Shown one piece after another: positions 1 to 9,277 of a DNA stretch of 64,000 nt. Below the pieces are notes generated by a model, which was not told the origin of the DNA, searched no databases, and was given only the letters and a program-made list of their open reading frames with translations. The stretch is from Pseudoxanthobacter soli DSM 19599 (GTDB lineage: Bacteria > Pseudomonadota > Alphaproteobacteria > Rhizobiales > Segnochrobactraceae), in NCBI RefSeq assembly GCF_900148505.1, contig NZ_FRXO01000004.1:124001-188000 (forward strand). The letters run 5' to 3'. A program made the position numbers and the translations under genes. Every line of letters begins with the position of its first letter. Positions within the stretch are counted from its first letter, which is position 1.

Positions 1-1055
1 ACGACCTGCGGGGCAACGGACGCTACCGCAACAGCCGCGAGGGCTCCGTCTACATCGTCAAGCCGAAGATGCACGGCCCCGACGAGGTTGCGCTCACCAA
101 CGAGCTGTTCGGCCGGGTGGAAGACCTGATCGGCGCGCCGCGCTTCACGCTGAAGCTCGGCATCATGGACGAGGAAAGGCGGACGTCCGCGAACCTCGCC
201 GCCTGCATCGCGGCGGCGGCGGACAGGGTCGTGTTCATCAACACCGGCTTCCTCGACCGCACCGGCGACGAGATCCACACCTCGATGGAAGCCGGCCCGG
301 TGGTGCGCAAGAACGACATGAAGTCGACCACCTGGATCGACGCCTACGAGCGCAACAATGTCGATGTCGGCCTTGCCTGCGGGCTGCCCGGCCGCGCCCA
401 GATCGGCAAGGGCATGTGGGCGGCGCCCGATCTGATGGCGGACATGCTGAAGGCCAAGATCGGCCACCCCAATGCCGGCGCCAACACCGCCTGGGTGCCG
501 TCGCCGACGGCGGCGACGCTGCACGCCACCCATTATCATCAGGTCGACGTGCGCGCCCGGCAGAAGGAGATCGCCTCCCGCGCGCCGGCCCGGCTTTCCG
601 ACATCCTGACCATCCCGCTCGCGCAGTCGAACTTCGCGCCCGCCGACGTCCAGCAGGAACTCGACAACAATCTGCAGGGGCTGCTCGGCTACGTCGTCCG
701 CTGGATCGACCAGGGCGTCGGCTGCTCGAAGATCCCGGATATCCACGATGTCGGGCTGATGGAGGACCGCGCGACGCTGCGTATTTCGAGCCAGCACGTC
801 GCGAACTGGCTGCGCCACGGCGTCGTGACCCGCGAGCAGGTCGCGGCGACGCTGCGCAGGATGGCCGAAGTGGTCGATCGCCAGAATGCGGGCGATCCGC
901 TATATGTGCCAATGGCGCCCGGCTTCGACGGACCGGCGTTCCACGCCGCAGAGGATCTGGTGTTCGAGGGCTGCGCCCAGCCGAACGGCTACACCGAGTT
1001 CATCCTGCATGCGCGCCGCCGCGAGGCGAAGGCCAAGGCCGGCGCCGCCGCCTGA
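1..1055 (+). CDS. glcB: Malate synthase G, C-terminal part (5' end outside window)
   Basis: Condenses glyoxylate and acetyl-CoA to malate in the glyoxylate bypass, in the cytoplasm. The frame is open from base 3 and about 350 residues are present; the family is about 720 residues, so roughly half is missing at the left edge. The segment shows the family blocks [51 protein letters not shown] and [12 protein letters not shown]. The last block carries the aspartate known as the catalytic base in E. coli GlcB. The stop is followed by a strong GC hairpin, so the gene appears to end its transcription unit here. Identity is very secure. Confidence 0.96.
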   Translation, partial: DLRGNGRYRNSREGSVYIVKPKMHGPDEVALTNELFGRVEDLIGAPRFTLKLGIMDEERRTSANLAACIAAAADRVVFINTGFLDRTGDEIHTSMEAGPVVRKNDMKSTTWIDAYERNNVDVGLACGLPGRAQIGKGMWAAPDLMADMLKAKIGHPNAGANTAWVPSPTAATLHATHYHQVDVRARQKEIASRAPARLSDILTIPLAQSNFAPADVQQELDNNLQGLLGYVVRWIDQGVGCSKIPDIHDVGLMEDRATLRISSQHVANWLRHGVVTREQVAATLRRMAEVVDRQNAGDPLYVPMAPGFDGPAFHAAEDLVFEGCAQPNGYTEFILHARRREAKAKAGAAA

Positions 1056-1092
1056 GGCTCGACCGTCTCTTTTTCAGCTTCTGCGCCTGATA

Positions 1093-1119
1093 GCGCCGCC
1101 GCATTCGTTGCGGCGGCGC
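1093..1119 (+). terminator. Hairpin after malate synthase G
   Basis: An 11-bp perfect stem, GCGCCGCCGCA and TGCGGCGGCGC, encloses a 5-base loop 38 bases after the glcB stop. Only a short T run (cctgttt) follows, so it may act as a weak terminator or as a 3' end stabiliser. Confidence 0.55.
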
Positions 1120-1328
1120 GCCTGTTTCCGGCCTGCCGCGAGCCGACGGTGCAATCGGCGGAAAGGGATGCTCCAATCCGGCGTTTCAACGGAATGATAT
1201 TGCTTCATTCGCAAGTGCGGCTGCTCTACAGACGTGCGCTGCAGATTGCATTTATTAGAATGCGATTGCGCGCCATCGCGGTATGAGTCGATTTTCGTCT
1301 CGTGCCGGTGCAAGGAACCCCGCCGATC

Positions 1329-2174
1329 ATGTCGCAAGTCCGCGTCGATGCCGCAGCCATCCTGCCGCAACTGCTCGATCTGTCGTTGCAGGCGGGACGG
1401 GAAATTCTGGACGTCTACGCCAAGGGATGCTCGGTCAGCCACAAGGCGGATTCCTCGCCGGTGACAATTGCGGACCAGCGCGCCGAGGCCGTGATCCTCG
1501 CGGGTCTCGCGAAGATCGCGCCGGACGTTCCGGTGGTCGCTGAAGAGGAGTGCGCCGCCGGGCGCATGCCGCCCCATGGCGCGCTGTTCTTCCTGGTCGA
1601 CCCGCTCGACGGCACCAAGGAATTCCTGTCGCGCAACGGCGAGTTCACCGTGAACATCGCGCTGGTGGACGCGGGCGTGCCAGTCGCCGGCGTGGTCTAT
1701 GCGCCGGTGATCGGCGTGATCTACGCGGGCTACGGGCACGGCGACGAGGCGGTTGCCTTCAAGGCGAAGGTCGAAGGCGGCGTGATCGGACCGCAGAGCC
1801 CGATCGCGGTGCGGTCGGCCCCGGCCGAAGGCCTCGCTGCCATCGGCAGCCGGTCCCATGGTGCCAAGGAAACCGGAGACTGGCTCGAGCGCTTCCGGGT
1901 CGACACGTTCGTTTCCGCCGGATCGTCGCTGAAGTTCTGCCTCGTCGCCGAGGGCAAAGCGGACATCTATCCGCGCCTTGGCCGCACGATGGAGTGGGAT
2001 ACGGCGGCCGGCGACGCCGTGCTGCGCGCGGCGGGCGGGCTCGTGACCACCCTCGACGGACGTCCGCTCGTCTACGGCAAGCGCGAGCAGTCGGCGGATT
2101 CGCCCTATGCGAACCCGCATTTCGTCGCCTACGGCGACCGGCACCTGATCGCCGCGGCGGGCGAGGCCGCGTGA
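1329..2174 (+). CDS. cysQ: 3'(2'),5'-bisphosphate nucleotidase CysQ
   Basis: Hydrolyses 3'-phosphoadenosine 5'-phosphate to AMP, recycling the by-product of PAPS use. Inositol-monophosphatase fold, 281 residues. Metal-binding motifs are visible: AEEE at 71-74, DPLDGTKEF at 91-99 and WDTAAGDA at 223-230. The ATG at 1329 is preferred because AAGGA lies about 12 bases upstream; an in-frame GTG at 1302 has no better site. cysD follows after 68 bases, so the gene probably joins the sulfate-activation operon and removes the PAP that PAPS consumption releases. Confidence 0.92.
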   Translation: MSQVRVDAAAILPQLLDLSLQAGREILDVYAKGCSVSHKADSSPVTIADQRAEAVILAGLAKIAPDVPVVAEEECAAGRMPPHGALFFLVDPLDGTKEFLSRNGEFTVNIALVDAGVPVAGVVYAPVIGVIYAGYGHGDEAVAFKAKVEGGVIGPQSPIAVRSAPAEGLAAIGSRSHGAKETGDWLERFRVDTFVSAGSSLKFCLVAEGKADIYPRLGRTMEWDTAAGDAVLRAAGGLVTTLDGRPLVYGKREQSADSPYANPHFVAYGDRHLIAAAGEAA

Positions 2175-2242
2175 CGATGCCGCTTTCCATTCGCCCGCTT
2201 CCCTCAAGCCATGCCCGTGCGGCGCGTTGAAGAGGTTCCGGC

Positions 2243-3151
2243 ATGTCGGTTGATCGTCTGACGCACCTCAAGCGTCTCGAAGCGGAATCGATCCACATCA
2301 TCCGCGAGGTCGCGGCCGAGTTCAAAAACCCGGTCATGCTCTATTCCATCGGCAAGGATTCGGCGGTGATGCTTCACCTCGCGGTGAAGGCGTTCTACCC
2401 CTCCAAGCCGCCGTTTCCGCTGATGCACATCGATACGACGTGGAAGTTCCGCGAGATGATCGCCTTCCGCGACGAGACGGCGAAGCGGCTCGGCTTCGAT
2501 CTGATCGTGCACACCAATCAGGCCGGCGTCGCCCAGGGCATCAACCCGTTCGACCACGGCTCGTCGTTCTACACAAACGTCATGAAGACCGAGGCGCTGA
2601 AGGAGGCGCTGACGAAGCACGGCTTCGACGCGGCCTTCGGCGGCGCACGCCGCGACGAGGAAAAGAGCCGGGCCAAGGAGCGCGTGTTTTCGTTCCGCAC
2701 CGCCAACCACGGCTGGGACCCCAAGAACCAGCGGCCGGAGCTGTGGAACCTCTACAACGCGCGGGTGAAGCCGGGTGAATCGATCCGGGTGTTCCCGCTG
2801 TCGAACTGGACCGAACTCGACATCTGGCAATATATCCTCGCCGAACGCATCCCGATCGTACCGCTCTATTTCGCCGCCAAGCGCCCGATCGTGTGGCGCG
2901 ACGGCCAGATGATCATGGTCGACGATGCGCGGATGCCGCTCCATCCCGGCGAAGTGCCCGAGGAGCGCATGATCCGCTTCCGCACGCTCGGCTGCTATCC
3001 GCTCACGGCCGCCATCGACAGCGATGCGACGACGCTCGAGGAAATCGTCCGCGAGATGCTGATCGCGCGCACCTCCGAGCGTTCGGGCCGGCTGATCGAC
3101 CACGACGAGGCCGCCTCGATGGAAAAGAAGAAGCGCGAGGGATATTTCTGA
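2243..3151 (+). CDS. cysD: Sulfate adenylyltransferase subunit 2 (CysD)
   Basis: Catalytic subunit of ATP sulfurylase, making adenylylsulfate from ATP and sulfate with CysN. 302 residues, the usual length. The PP-loop SIGKDS is at residues 35-40, followed by the family blocks [26 protein letters not shown] and [13 protein letters not shown] lies just before the ATG. The TGA stop overlaps the ATG of cysNC by one base (TGATG), indicating translational coupling of the two subunits. Confidence 0.97.
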   Translation: MSVDRLTHLKRLEAESIHIIREVAAEFKNPVMLYSIGKDSAVMLHLAVKAFYPSKPPFPLMHIDTTWKFREMIAFRDETAKRLGFDLIVHTNQAGVAQGINPFDHGSSFYTNVMKTEALKEALTKHGFDAAFGGARRDEEKSRAKERVFSFRTANHGWDPKNQRPELWNLYNARVKPGESIRVFPLSNWTELDIWQYILAERIPIVPLYFAAKRPIVWRDGQMIMVDDARMPLHPGEVPEERMIRFRTLGCYPLTAAIDSDATTLEEIVREMLIARTSERSGRLIDHDEAASMEKKKREGYF

Positions 3152-5058
3152 TGAGCCTTGTCGCCCAGTCCGCCCTCGATGCCGAAGCGTTCGCCGACTA
3201 TCTCACGGTGCACGAGAACAAGAGCCTGCTGCGGTTCCTGACCTGCGGCAGCGTCGACGACGGCAAGTCGACGCTGATCGGCCGGCTGCTCTATGACACC
3301 AAGCTCCTGTTCGAGGACCAGCTCGCGACACTTTCGAGCGATTCCCGCAAGCACGGCACGACGGGCGAGGATCTCGATTTCGCGCTTCTCGTCGACGGGC
3401 TTGCCGCCGAGCGCGAACAGGGCATCACCATCGATGTCGCCTATCGCTTCTTCACCACGGAGAAGCGCAAGTTCATCGTGGCCGATACGCCCGGCCACGA
3501 GCAGTACACCCGCAACATGGCGACCGGGGCCTCGAACTCCGACCTCGCGGTGATCCTGGTCGATGCGCGCCAGGGCATCCTGACCCAGACCCGGCGGCAT
3601 TCCTTCATCGTGTCGCTGCTCGGCATCCGTCATGTCGTGCTGGCGGTGAACAAGATCGACCTCGTCGGCTTCTCGCAGGCGCGGTTCGACGAGATCGTGG
3701 CGGAATATCGCGCGTTCGCGGCGGATTTCGGCTTCGAGACGCTGGTGGCGGTGCCGCTTTCCGCCCGCTTCGGCGACAACGTGCTGGAGCCGAGCGCCAA
3801 CACGCCATGGTACGACGGCCCGACTCTGGTGCAGCACCTGGAGACCGTCGAGGTCGAGGACCGCGCCATCCGCGCGCCGTTCCGGATGCCGGTGCAGTGG
3901 GTGAACCGGCCGAACCTCGATTTCCGCGGCTTCTCCGGCACCATCGCCGGCGGCACCGTGCGGCCGGGCGACGCCGTGGTGGTGGCGTCCTCCGGGCGGA
4001 CCTCGAAGGTGCGCGCCATCGTGACCGCCGACGGCGCCCTCGCGCAGGCCGGGGCGGGCGAGGCGGTGACGCTGACGCTCGAGGACGAGGTCGACATCTC
4101 CCGCGGCGACATCATCGCCGCCGCCGACGCACGGCCGGAGGTTTCCGACCAGTTCGCCGCCCACCTGATCTGGATGGTCGACGAGCCGCTGCTTCCGGGC
4201 CGTCCCTACCTGATCAAGGCCGGCACCCGCACCGTCGCGGCGACCTTCACCGAGATCAAGCACAAGATCGACGTCAACACGTTCCAGAAGCTGGCAGCCA
4301 AGACGCTGGCGCTGAACGAGGTGGCGGTCGTCAACGTCTCGACCCAGGACCCGATCGCGTTCGACCGCTTCTCGGACCTGCCCGCGACTGGCGCCTTCAT
4401 CGTGATCGACCGCATGACCAATGCCACGGTCGGCGCGGGCATGATCGATTTCGGCCTGCGGCGCGCGACCAACGTGCACTGGCAGGCGCTGGAGGTGACC
4501 AAGGCCTCGCGGGCGGAAATGAAGCGGCAGAAGCCGGTCGTTCTCTGGTTCACGGGATTGTCGGGCGCCGGCAAGTCGACCATCGCCAATCTGGTCGAGA
4601 AGAAGCTCCACGAGCTGTCGCGCCACACCTACATGCTCGACGGCGACAACGTGCGCCACGGCCTCAACCGCGACCTCGGCTTCACCGAGGCGGACCGGGT
4701 GGAGAACATCCGTCGCGTTGCGGAAACGGCGAAGCTGTTCGTCGATGCCGGCCTGATCGTGCTGGTGTCGTTCATCTCGCCGTTCCGCGCCGAGCGGCGC
4801 ATGGCGCGCGAACTGGTCGAGGCGGGCGAGTTCGTCGAGATCTTCGTCGACACGCCGCTGGCGGTCGCGGAGGAGCGCGACGTGAAGGGGCTCTACAAGC
4901 GCGCCCGCAAGGGTGAGATCAAGAACTTCACCGGCATCGACAGCCCCTACGAGGCGCCGGAGTCGCCGGAAATCCACCTTCACGCCGCCGAACAATCCGC
5001 CGCCGAGGCCGCCGAGCGGATCGTCGCCTACATGCTCGACAACGGCTATCTGGGCTGA
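3151..5058 (+). CDS. cysNC: Bifunctional sulfate adenylyltransferase subunit 1 / adenylylsulfate kinase (CysNC)
   Basis: The N-terminal GTPase half drives APS synthesis with CysD; the C-terminal APS kinase half phosphorylates APS to PAPS. 635 residues, as expected for the fused CysN/CysC (NodQ-type) enzyme of alphaproteobacteria. GTPase motifs are GSVDDGKST (33-41), DTPGH (from 112) and NKID (from 167). The kinase P-loop GLSGAGKST is at 469-477. The one-base overlap with cysD sets the start at 3151. An open frame extends upstream into cysD, but it has no role. A terminator follows the stop. Confidence 0.97.
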   Translation: MSLVAQSALDAEAFADYLTVHENKSLLRFLTCGSVDDGKSTLIGRLLYDTKLLFEDQLATLSSDSRKHGTTGEDLDFALLVDGLAAEREQGITIDVAYRFFTTEKRKFIVADTPGHEQYTRNMATGASNSDLAVILVDARQGILTQTRRHSFIVSLLGIRHVVLAVNKIDLVGFSQARFDEIVAEYRAFAADFGFETLVAVPLSARFGDNVLEPSANTPWYDGPTLVQHLETVEVEDRAIRAPFRMPVQWVNRPNLDFRGFSGTIAGGTVRPGDAVVVASSGRTSKVRAIVTADGALAQAGAGEAVTLTLEDEVDISRGDIIAAADARPEVSDQFAAHLIWMVDEPLLPGRPYLIKAGTRTVAATFTEIKHKIDVNTFQKLAAKTLALNEVAVVNVSTQDPIAFDRFSDLPATGAFIVIDRMTNATVGAGMIDFGLRRATNVHWQALEVTKASRAEMKRQKPVVLWFTGLSGAGKSTIANLVEKKLHELSRHTYMLDGDNVRHGLNRDLGFTEADRVENIRRVAETAKLFVDAGLIVLVSFISPFRAERRMARELVEAGEFVEIFVDTPLAVAEERDVKGLYKRARKGEIKNFTGIDSPYEAPESPEIHLHAAEQSAAEAAERIVAYMLDNGYLG

Positions 5059-5083
5059 TCGGCACGCGAAGAATCGGGACAAG

Positions 5084-5114
5084 AAGGGGGAGGCATCCGC
5101 GCCGCCCCCTTTTT
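5084..5114 (+). terminator. Rho-independent terminator of the cys operon
   Basis: AAGGGGG-A-GGC pairs with GCC-G-CCCCCTT and runs into TTTTT, 26 bases after the cysNC stop. The opposite strand also ends in a run of A and T, so it may serve the convergent hutG as well. Confidence 0.75.
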
Positions 5115-5127
5115 CACGACCGGGATA

Positions 5128-5928
5128 TCACGCCATGGCGGCGGCGCGGTCGCGCAGGCTGGTCAGGAGATCGGTGAGGAACAGGCGCATCGGCGTCGCG
5201 ACGGCGGGGTCGTAGATCGGCGTTCCCTCCTCGGTCTCGTCGATATAGCCGCGGCAGGCGATTTCCATCTGCACGGCATGGACGCCGGCAGCCGGGTTGC
5301 CGAGGCTGCGGGTGATCCAGCCGCCCTTGAAGCGGCCATTGAGGACGTGGGACACCGACGAGCCCGCGCACGCCTCGACCACGAGGCGCTCGATCTCCGG
5401 TGCCGCGCTCAGCCCGCCATTGGTGCCGATATTGAGGATCGGCAGCTCGCCGTCGAACAGCCGCGGCACGAACGAACGGATGGAGTGGCAGTCGTAGACG
5501 ACGATGGCGGGATGCGCCTCGCGCAGGCGGGACACCTCCCGCGAAAGCGCGTCGTGGTAGGGCGTGAAATAGGTCTGCTTGCGTCGCTCGATCTCGCCCA
5601 AATCCGGCTCGCGACCGGGGCGGTAGAGCGGGCGGCCGTCGAACGTCGTGACCGGGCAGAGACCGGTGGTCGCCTGGCCGGGATAGAGCGAGGCGCCGGA
5701 CGGGTCGCGGTTGACGTCGATGACGGTGCGCGAGACCGCGGTATGGACAACGGTCGCGCCGAGACCGGCGGCGAAGTCGTAAAGGCGGTCGATCCACCAG
5801 TCGGTGTCGTGGAGGGCGAGCTCCCGCGAGACGAGATCGTTCTCGATCCCGTCCGGCAGCGTGGTGCCGGTGTGGGGCATGCTCACCAGCAGCGGTGCAT
5901 CGCCGCGCGTGACGGTCAGCCAGGTCAA
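5128..5928 (-). CDS. hutG: N-formylglutamate deformylase HutG (TTG start)
   Basis: Hydrolyses N-formyl-L-glutamate to glutamate and formate, the last step of the HutF branch of histidine breakdown. Conserved blocks include VSMPHTGT, HDTDWWIDRLYDFA, VIDVNRDPSG, YDCHSIRSF and GRFKGGWITR. The frame stays open far upstream through a repeat and hutD, but homology begins at TWLTVTRGD. A TTG at 5928 lies 8 bases after GGGAG, giving 266 residues, the usual family length. No ATG or GTG sits there. The gene follows hutD in the same direction, but the whole spacer is a repeat element. Confidence 0.9.
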   Translation of the reverse strand: MTWLTVTRGDAPLLVSMPHTGTTLPDGIENDLVSRELALHDTDWWIDRLYDFAAGLGATVVHTAVSRTVIDVNRDPSGASLYPGQATTGLCPVTTFDGRPLYRPGREPDLGEIERRKQTYFTPYHDALSREVSRLREAHPAIVVYDCHSIRSFVPRLFDGELPILNIGTNGGLSAAPEIERLVVEACAGSSVSHVLNGRFKGGWITRSLGNPAAGVHAVQMEIACRGYIDETEEGTPIYDPAVATPMRLFLTDLLTSLRDRAAAMA

Positions 5929-5942
5929 GGTGTCTGCTCCCG

Positions 5943-6054
5943 GGGCATATTCCGTCCGGACCGGAGCGGCCGGAACGACGGCAATATGCGCAAGCTCTTG
6001 AATCCGGAGCGGCTTCTTCCCGGCCGGAGCTTTCCAGCCGATCGAAGGGCGCCC
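5943..6054. repeat. Dispersed double-hairpin repeat, copy 1 (hutD-hutG spacer)
   Basis: 112 bp that align along their full length with the copy at 19209-19320. Shared blocks are GGCATATTCCGT, AATATGCGC, CTTGAATC, GGAGCG and GATCGAA near the right end. The right end coincides with the third base of the hutD stop codon, and the left end lies 14 bases before the hutG start. It therefore occupies virtually the whole intergenic space inside an operon and would form two RNA hairpins in the hutUDG message. Confidence 0.8.
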
Positions 6055-6665
6055 TAGACGGTGTTGACGTGAACGGCGACCAGCACTCCGCTGCCTGCGA
6101 ACGTGACGGGACAGGCCGCATCGCGATCGAGTTCGAGAAGGTCGCCCGCGGCGAGCGGGCGATCCGGCAGCAGCGATGCCGCGAACGCGCCCTGCACGAC
6201 GAAATAGCATCGCAGGGCTGCCGGCGACACGTCCTCGAAGTTGCCGTCGCGGCGCGACACCACGGCCCGGGCGACGGCGCGGTCCACCATCACGTTGAAG
6301 TCCCGCGAGGGGCCGTCGACCTTCGTGGCCGCTACATCGTCGTCGCCCGAGAAGGCGAGGGGCTCGCCGAACGCCACGGGCACGACGCGGCCGTTGACCG
6401 AGAGCGTGAAGCCCTGGCCGTCGATCAGGGTGAGATGCCGGTCGATGCCCGGCAGGGGCGAGAAGGCGCCGGGCTCCACCACGTCCGCCACCGACAGGCG
6501 GCAGAACAGCCGGCCGTCCGGCGTCTCGCGCCGCAAGAGTTCGCGCGTGACGCCACGGCCGTTGGCCCACGGCATCACCTTCGCGTCGGCGAGCGACGAC
6601 AGCCGGGCCCCCGCCGGCAGGGTGGCCGCGCCGGCCGGGGCGTGGTCGCCGGTCGCCGCGATCAT
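6054..6665 (-). CDS. hutD: HutD family protein
   Basis: Cupin-fold protein of the HutD family, found in many hut operons. Its role is not enzymatically settled; work in Pseudomonas suggests it limits or tunes hut activity. 203 residues, with the characteristic [14 protein letters not shown] near the N terminus and [10 protein letters not shown]. The ATG at 6665 overlaps the hutU stop (ATGA), fixing the start. A repeat element begins at its stop codon. The function call is by family only. Confidence 0.88.
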   Translation of the reverse strand: MIAATGDHAPAGAATLPAGARLSSLADAKVMPWANGRGVTRELLRRETPDGRLFCRLSVADVVEPGAFSPLPGIDRHLTLIDGQGFTLSVNGRVVPVAFGEPLAFSGDDDVAATKVDGPSRDFNVMVDRAVARAVVSRRDGNFEDVSPAALRCYFVVQGAFAASLLPDRPLAAGDLLELDRDAACPVTFAGSGVLVAVHVNTV

Positions 6666-8335
6666 GCGCCGAGCATGGGCAGGTTGAGGCCCTTCTCGCG
6701 CGCGCAATCGATGGCGATCTCGTAACCGGCATCGGCATGGCGCATCACGCCGGTCGCGGGATCGTTGGTCAGGACGCGCTCCAGCCGCCGCTCGGCGGCG
6801 TCCGTGCCGTCGGCGACGATCACCATGCCGGCATGCTGCGAGAAGCCCATGCCGACGCCGCCGCCATGATGCAGCGAAACCCACGTCGCGCCGGACGCGC
6901 AGTTGAGGAGGGCGTTCAGGAGCGGCCAGTCGGAGACGGCGTCCGAGCCGTCGCGCATCGCCTCGGTCTCGCGGTTGGGCGAGGCGACGGAGCCGGAATC
7001 GAGGTGGTCACGGCCGATCACGATCGGAGCCTTGAGTTCGCCGCTGCGCACCATCTCGTTGAAGGCGAGGCCGAGCTTGGCACGGTCGCCGAGACCCACC
7101 CAGCAGATCCGGGCGGGCAGGCCCTGGAAGCTGATGCGCTCCCGCGCCATGTCGAGCCAGCGGTGCAGGTGGGTGTTGTCGGGAAGAAGCTCCTTCACCT
7201 TGGCGTCGGTGCGGTAGATGTCCTCCGGGTCGCCGGAGAGTGCGGCCCACCGGAACGGGCCGATGCCGCGGCAGAACAGCGGTCGGATATAGGCCGGCAC
7301 GAAGCCCGGGAAGTCGAAGGCGTTCTCGACGCCCATCTCCTTCGCCATCTGGCGGATATTGTTGCCGTAATCGACGGTCGGCACGCCCATCGCATGGAAA
7401 TCCAGCATGGCGCGGACATGAACCGCCATGGATTCCTTCGCCGCGCGGGTGGTGCCGGCCGGGTCGAGGCGGGCGCGCTCGCGGTATTCATCCCATGTCC
7501 AGCCGATCGGCAGGTAGCCGTTCAGGGGATCGTGGGCGGAGGTCTGGTCGGTGACGATGTCCGGACGCACGCCGCGGCGGACGAGCTCGGGCACGATCTC
7601 GGCGGCATTGCCGAGGAGCGCGACCGACAGTGCCTTCTTCTCGGCGCAGGCGCGCCCGATCATCGCCAGTGCCTCGTCGAGGTCGGCGGCCTGCACGTCG
7701 ACATAGCGGGTGCGGAGGCGGAAATCGATGCCGGCCTGGCGGCATTCGATGTTGAGGGAGGCGGCACCGGCGAAGCTCGCGGCGAGCGGCTGGGCGCCGC
7801 CCATGCCGCCGAGGCCGGCGGTGAGGATCCAGCGGCCGGCGAGATCGCCGCCATAGTGCCGTCTGCCGGCTTCGGCGAAGGTTTCGTAGGTGCCCTGCAC
7901 GATGCCCTGGCTGCCGATATAGATCCATGAGCCCGCGGTCATCTGGCCGTACATCATCAGCCCCTCGCGATCGAGGGCGTTGAAGTGCTCCCAGTCGGCC
8001 CAGTGCGGCACGATGTTCGAGTTCGCGATCAGCACGCGGGGCGCGTCGGCATGGGTACGGAAGACGCCGACCGGCTTGCCGGACTGCACCAGCAGGGTCT
8101 CGTCATCGGAAAGCGTCTTCAGCGTGGCGACGATCCTGTCGAAGCACGCCCAGTCGCGGGCGGCCCGCCCGATGCCGCCATAGACGACGAGTTCCTTCGG
8201 GTTCTCGGCGACGTCGGGATCGAGATTGTTCATCAGCATGCGCATCGGCGCTTCGGTGAGCCAGCTTTTCGCGGAGAGCTCGCTGCCGCGCGGCGCACGG
8301 ATTTCGATGTCGCGGTAACGGGTGTTGCTGGTCAT
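6662..8335 (-). CDS. hutU: Urocanate hydratase HutU
   Basis: Converts urocanate to 4-imidazolone-5-propionate, the second step of histidine degradation, using tightly bound NAD. 557 residues, the usual length. Blocks [21 protein letters not shown]-like [25 protein letters not shown] and [17 protein letters not shown] are diagnostic. The ATG at 8335 follows AGGGA by about 7 bases; a longer frame to 8401 would run over the HutC operator. It is the first gene of the leftward hutU-hutD-hutG unit. Confidence 0.97.
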   Translation of the reverse strand: MTSNTRYRDIEIRAPRGSELSAKSWLTEAPMRMLMNNLDPDVAENPKELVVYGGIGRAARDWACFDRIVATLKTLSDDETLLVQSGKPVGVFRTHADAPRVLIANSNIVPHWADWEHFNALDREGLMMYGQMTAGSWIYIGSQGIVQGTYETFAEAGRRHYGGDLAGRWILTAGLGGMGGAQPLAASFAGAASLNIECRQAGIDFRLRTRYVDVQAADLDEALAMIGRACAEKKALSVALLGNAAEIVPELVRRGVRPDIVTDQTSAHDPLNGYLPIGWTWDEYRERARLDPAGTTRAAKESMAVHVRAMLDFHAMGVPTVDYGNNIRQMAKEMGVENAFDFPGFVPAYIRPLFCRGIGPFRWAALSGDPEDIYRTDAKVKELLPDNTHLHRWLDMARERISFQGLPARICWVGLGDRAKLGLAFNEMVRSGELKAPIVIGRDHLDSGSVASPNRETEAMRDGSDAVSDWPLLNALLNCASGATWVSLHHGGGVGMGFSQHAGMVIVADGTDAAERRLERVLTNDPATGVMRHADAGYEIAIDCAREKGLNLPMLGA

Positions 8336-8361
8336 CGTCGATTCCCTGACCCAATCGCCAA

Positions 8362-8375
8362 CTTGTATATACAGG
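8362..8375. promoter_or_regulatory. HutC-type operator upstream of hutU
   Basis: CTTGTATATACAGG contains the perfect 10-bp palindrome TGTATATACA at 8364-8373, 27 bases before the hutU start. HutC repressors of the GntR family are known to bind TGTATA-type palindromes and release them with urocanate. It resembles the site at 9245-9258. The binding itself is inferred. Confidence 0.7.
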
Positions 8376-8426
8376 CTAGGCAAGCGCGTGATGGCTGTCA
8401 ATCGGGTTCAGGGCGTGCGACGGACG

Positions 8427-9170
8427 TCAGCGGGCGATCTGGCGCCCCTGCAGTTTGTACCGGCCACCCGGAATGAGGATGCGGACGGCGGTCACCACCT
8501 GGTCGGCGCGCCATGTCTTGCGGCGCATCAGCAGGCACGGATCGGCGCGGCCGATGGAGAGAAGCCGCGCTTCCCAGGCGGCGGGCAGCACGGCCTCGAT
8601 CTCCTGTTCCGCCTCGGTCCACGGCGCGACATCGGTGAGGAAGCGGTTGGGGGTGATGGTGGTGAAATCCTGGTCGATATAGGCCGGCGCGACGGCGGCA
8701 TTGACGTAGCGATCCTCGAGTTGGACCGGTATATCGTCCTCTAGATGAACGATGACGGAATGATAGACGGGATCGCCGATTGAAATAGAAAGAGATTCAG
8801 CGATTTCAGGCGATGCCTTACCGCTGTCGATGCTGATGATACGCGCGAGATGGTCATGGCCGCGCTCGGCAATCTCGTCGGCGATATTGCGCACTTCGAA
8901 GATGCTGGACTGGCCTTTGCCTTGCGCGACGAAGGTGCCGAGCCCCTGGACGCGCACCAGCTTGCCTTCCGCGGCGAGCTCCCGCAGCGCCCGGTTGATG
9001 GTCATGCGGCTGACGCCGAGCTGGGCGACGAGCTCGTTTTCCGAGGGGATCCGGAAGCGCGGCGGCCACTCGCCGCTGACGATGCGGGCATCGATCATGC
9101 GCTTCACGCCCTCGTAGAGCGAGGTGCCGGGACCGCGTTCGGACGGAATGACGGGGTCTATAGTGCTCAT
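8427..9170 (-). CDS. hutC: Histidine utilization repressor HutC (GntR family)
   Basis: Transcriptional repressor that senses urocanate and controls the hut genes. 247 residues from the ATG at 9170, which has a GGA stretch just upstream; an ATG at 9221 is possible but gives an unusually long N terminus. The winged helix-turn-helix lies around residues 40-80 (IPSENELVAQLGVSRMTINR), followed by a UTRA ligand domain (YIDQDF, EAEQEIEAVLPA). It is divergent from hutF and separated by an operator-like sequence, consistent with self-regulation. Confidence 0.94.
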   Translation of the reverse strand: MSTIDPVIPSERGPGTSLYEGVKRMIDARIVSGEWPPRFRIPSENELVAQLGVSRMTINRALRELAAEGKLVRVQGLGTFVAQGKGQSSIFEVRNIADEIAERGHDHLARIISIDSGKASPEIAESLSISIGDPVYHSVIVHLEDDIPVQLEDRYVNAAVAPAYIDQDFTTITPNRFLTDVAPWTEAEQEIEAVLPAAWEARLLSIGRADPCLLMRRKTWRADQVVTAVRILIPGGRYKLQGRQIAR

Positions 9171-9244
9171 TTTCCAGTCAGTTTCCGTGTCTGCCCGGTT
9201 TCTTGCCAAACCGTCTTGCATCGCTGGCGATTCTGAATATCATA

Positions 9245-9258
9245 CTTGTATAGGCAAC
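9245..9258. promoter_or_regulatory. HutC-type operator between hutC and hutF
   Basis: CTTGTATAGGCAAC matches the hutU site in its left half (CTTGTATA) and keeps CAA in the right half. It lies 20 bases before the hutF start in the divergent hutC-hutF interval, where a site regulating both directions is expected. Confidence 0.6.
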
Positions 9259-9277
9259 TTTATCGAGTCCGGCCGCG

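Noticed and set aside
5929-6738. Extended N terminus of hutG
   Set aside because: The frame stays open upstream through the repeat and antiphase to hutD, but the residues are arginine-rich noise. Homology starts at the TTG.
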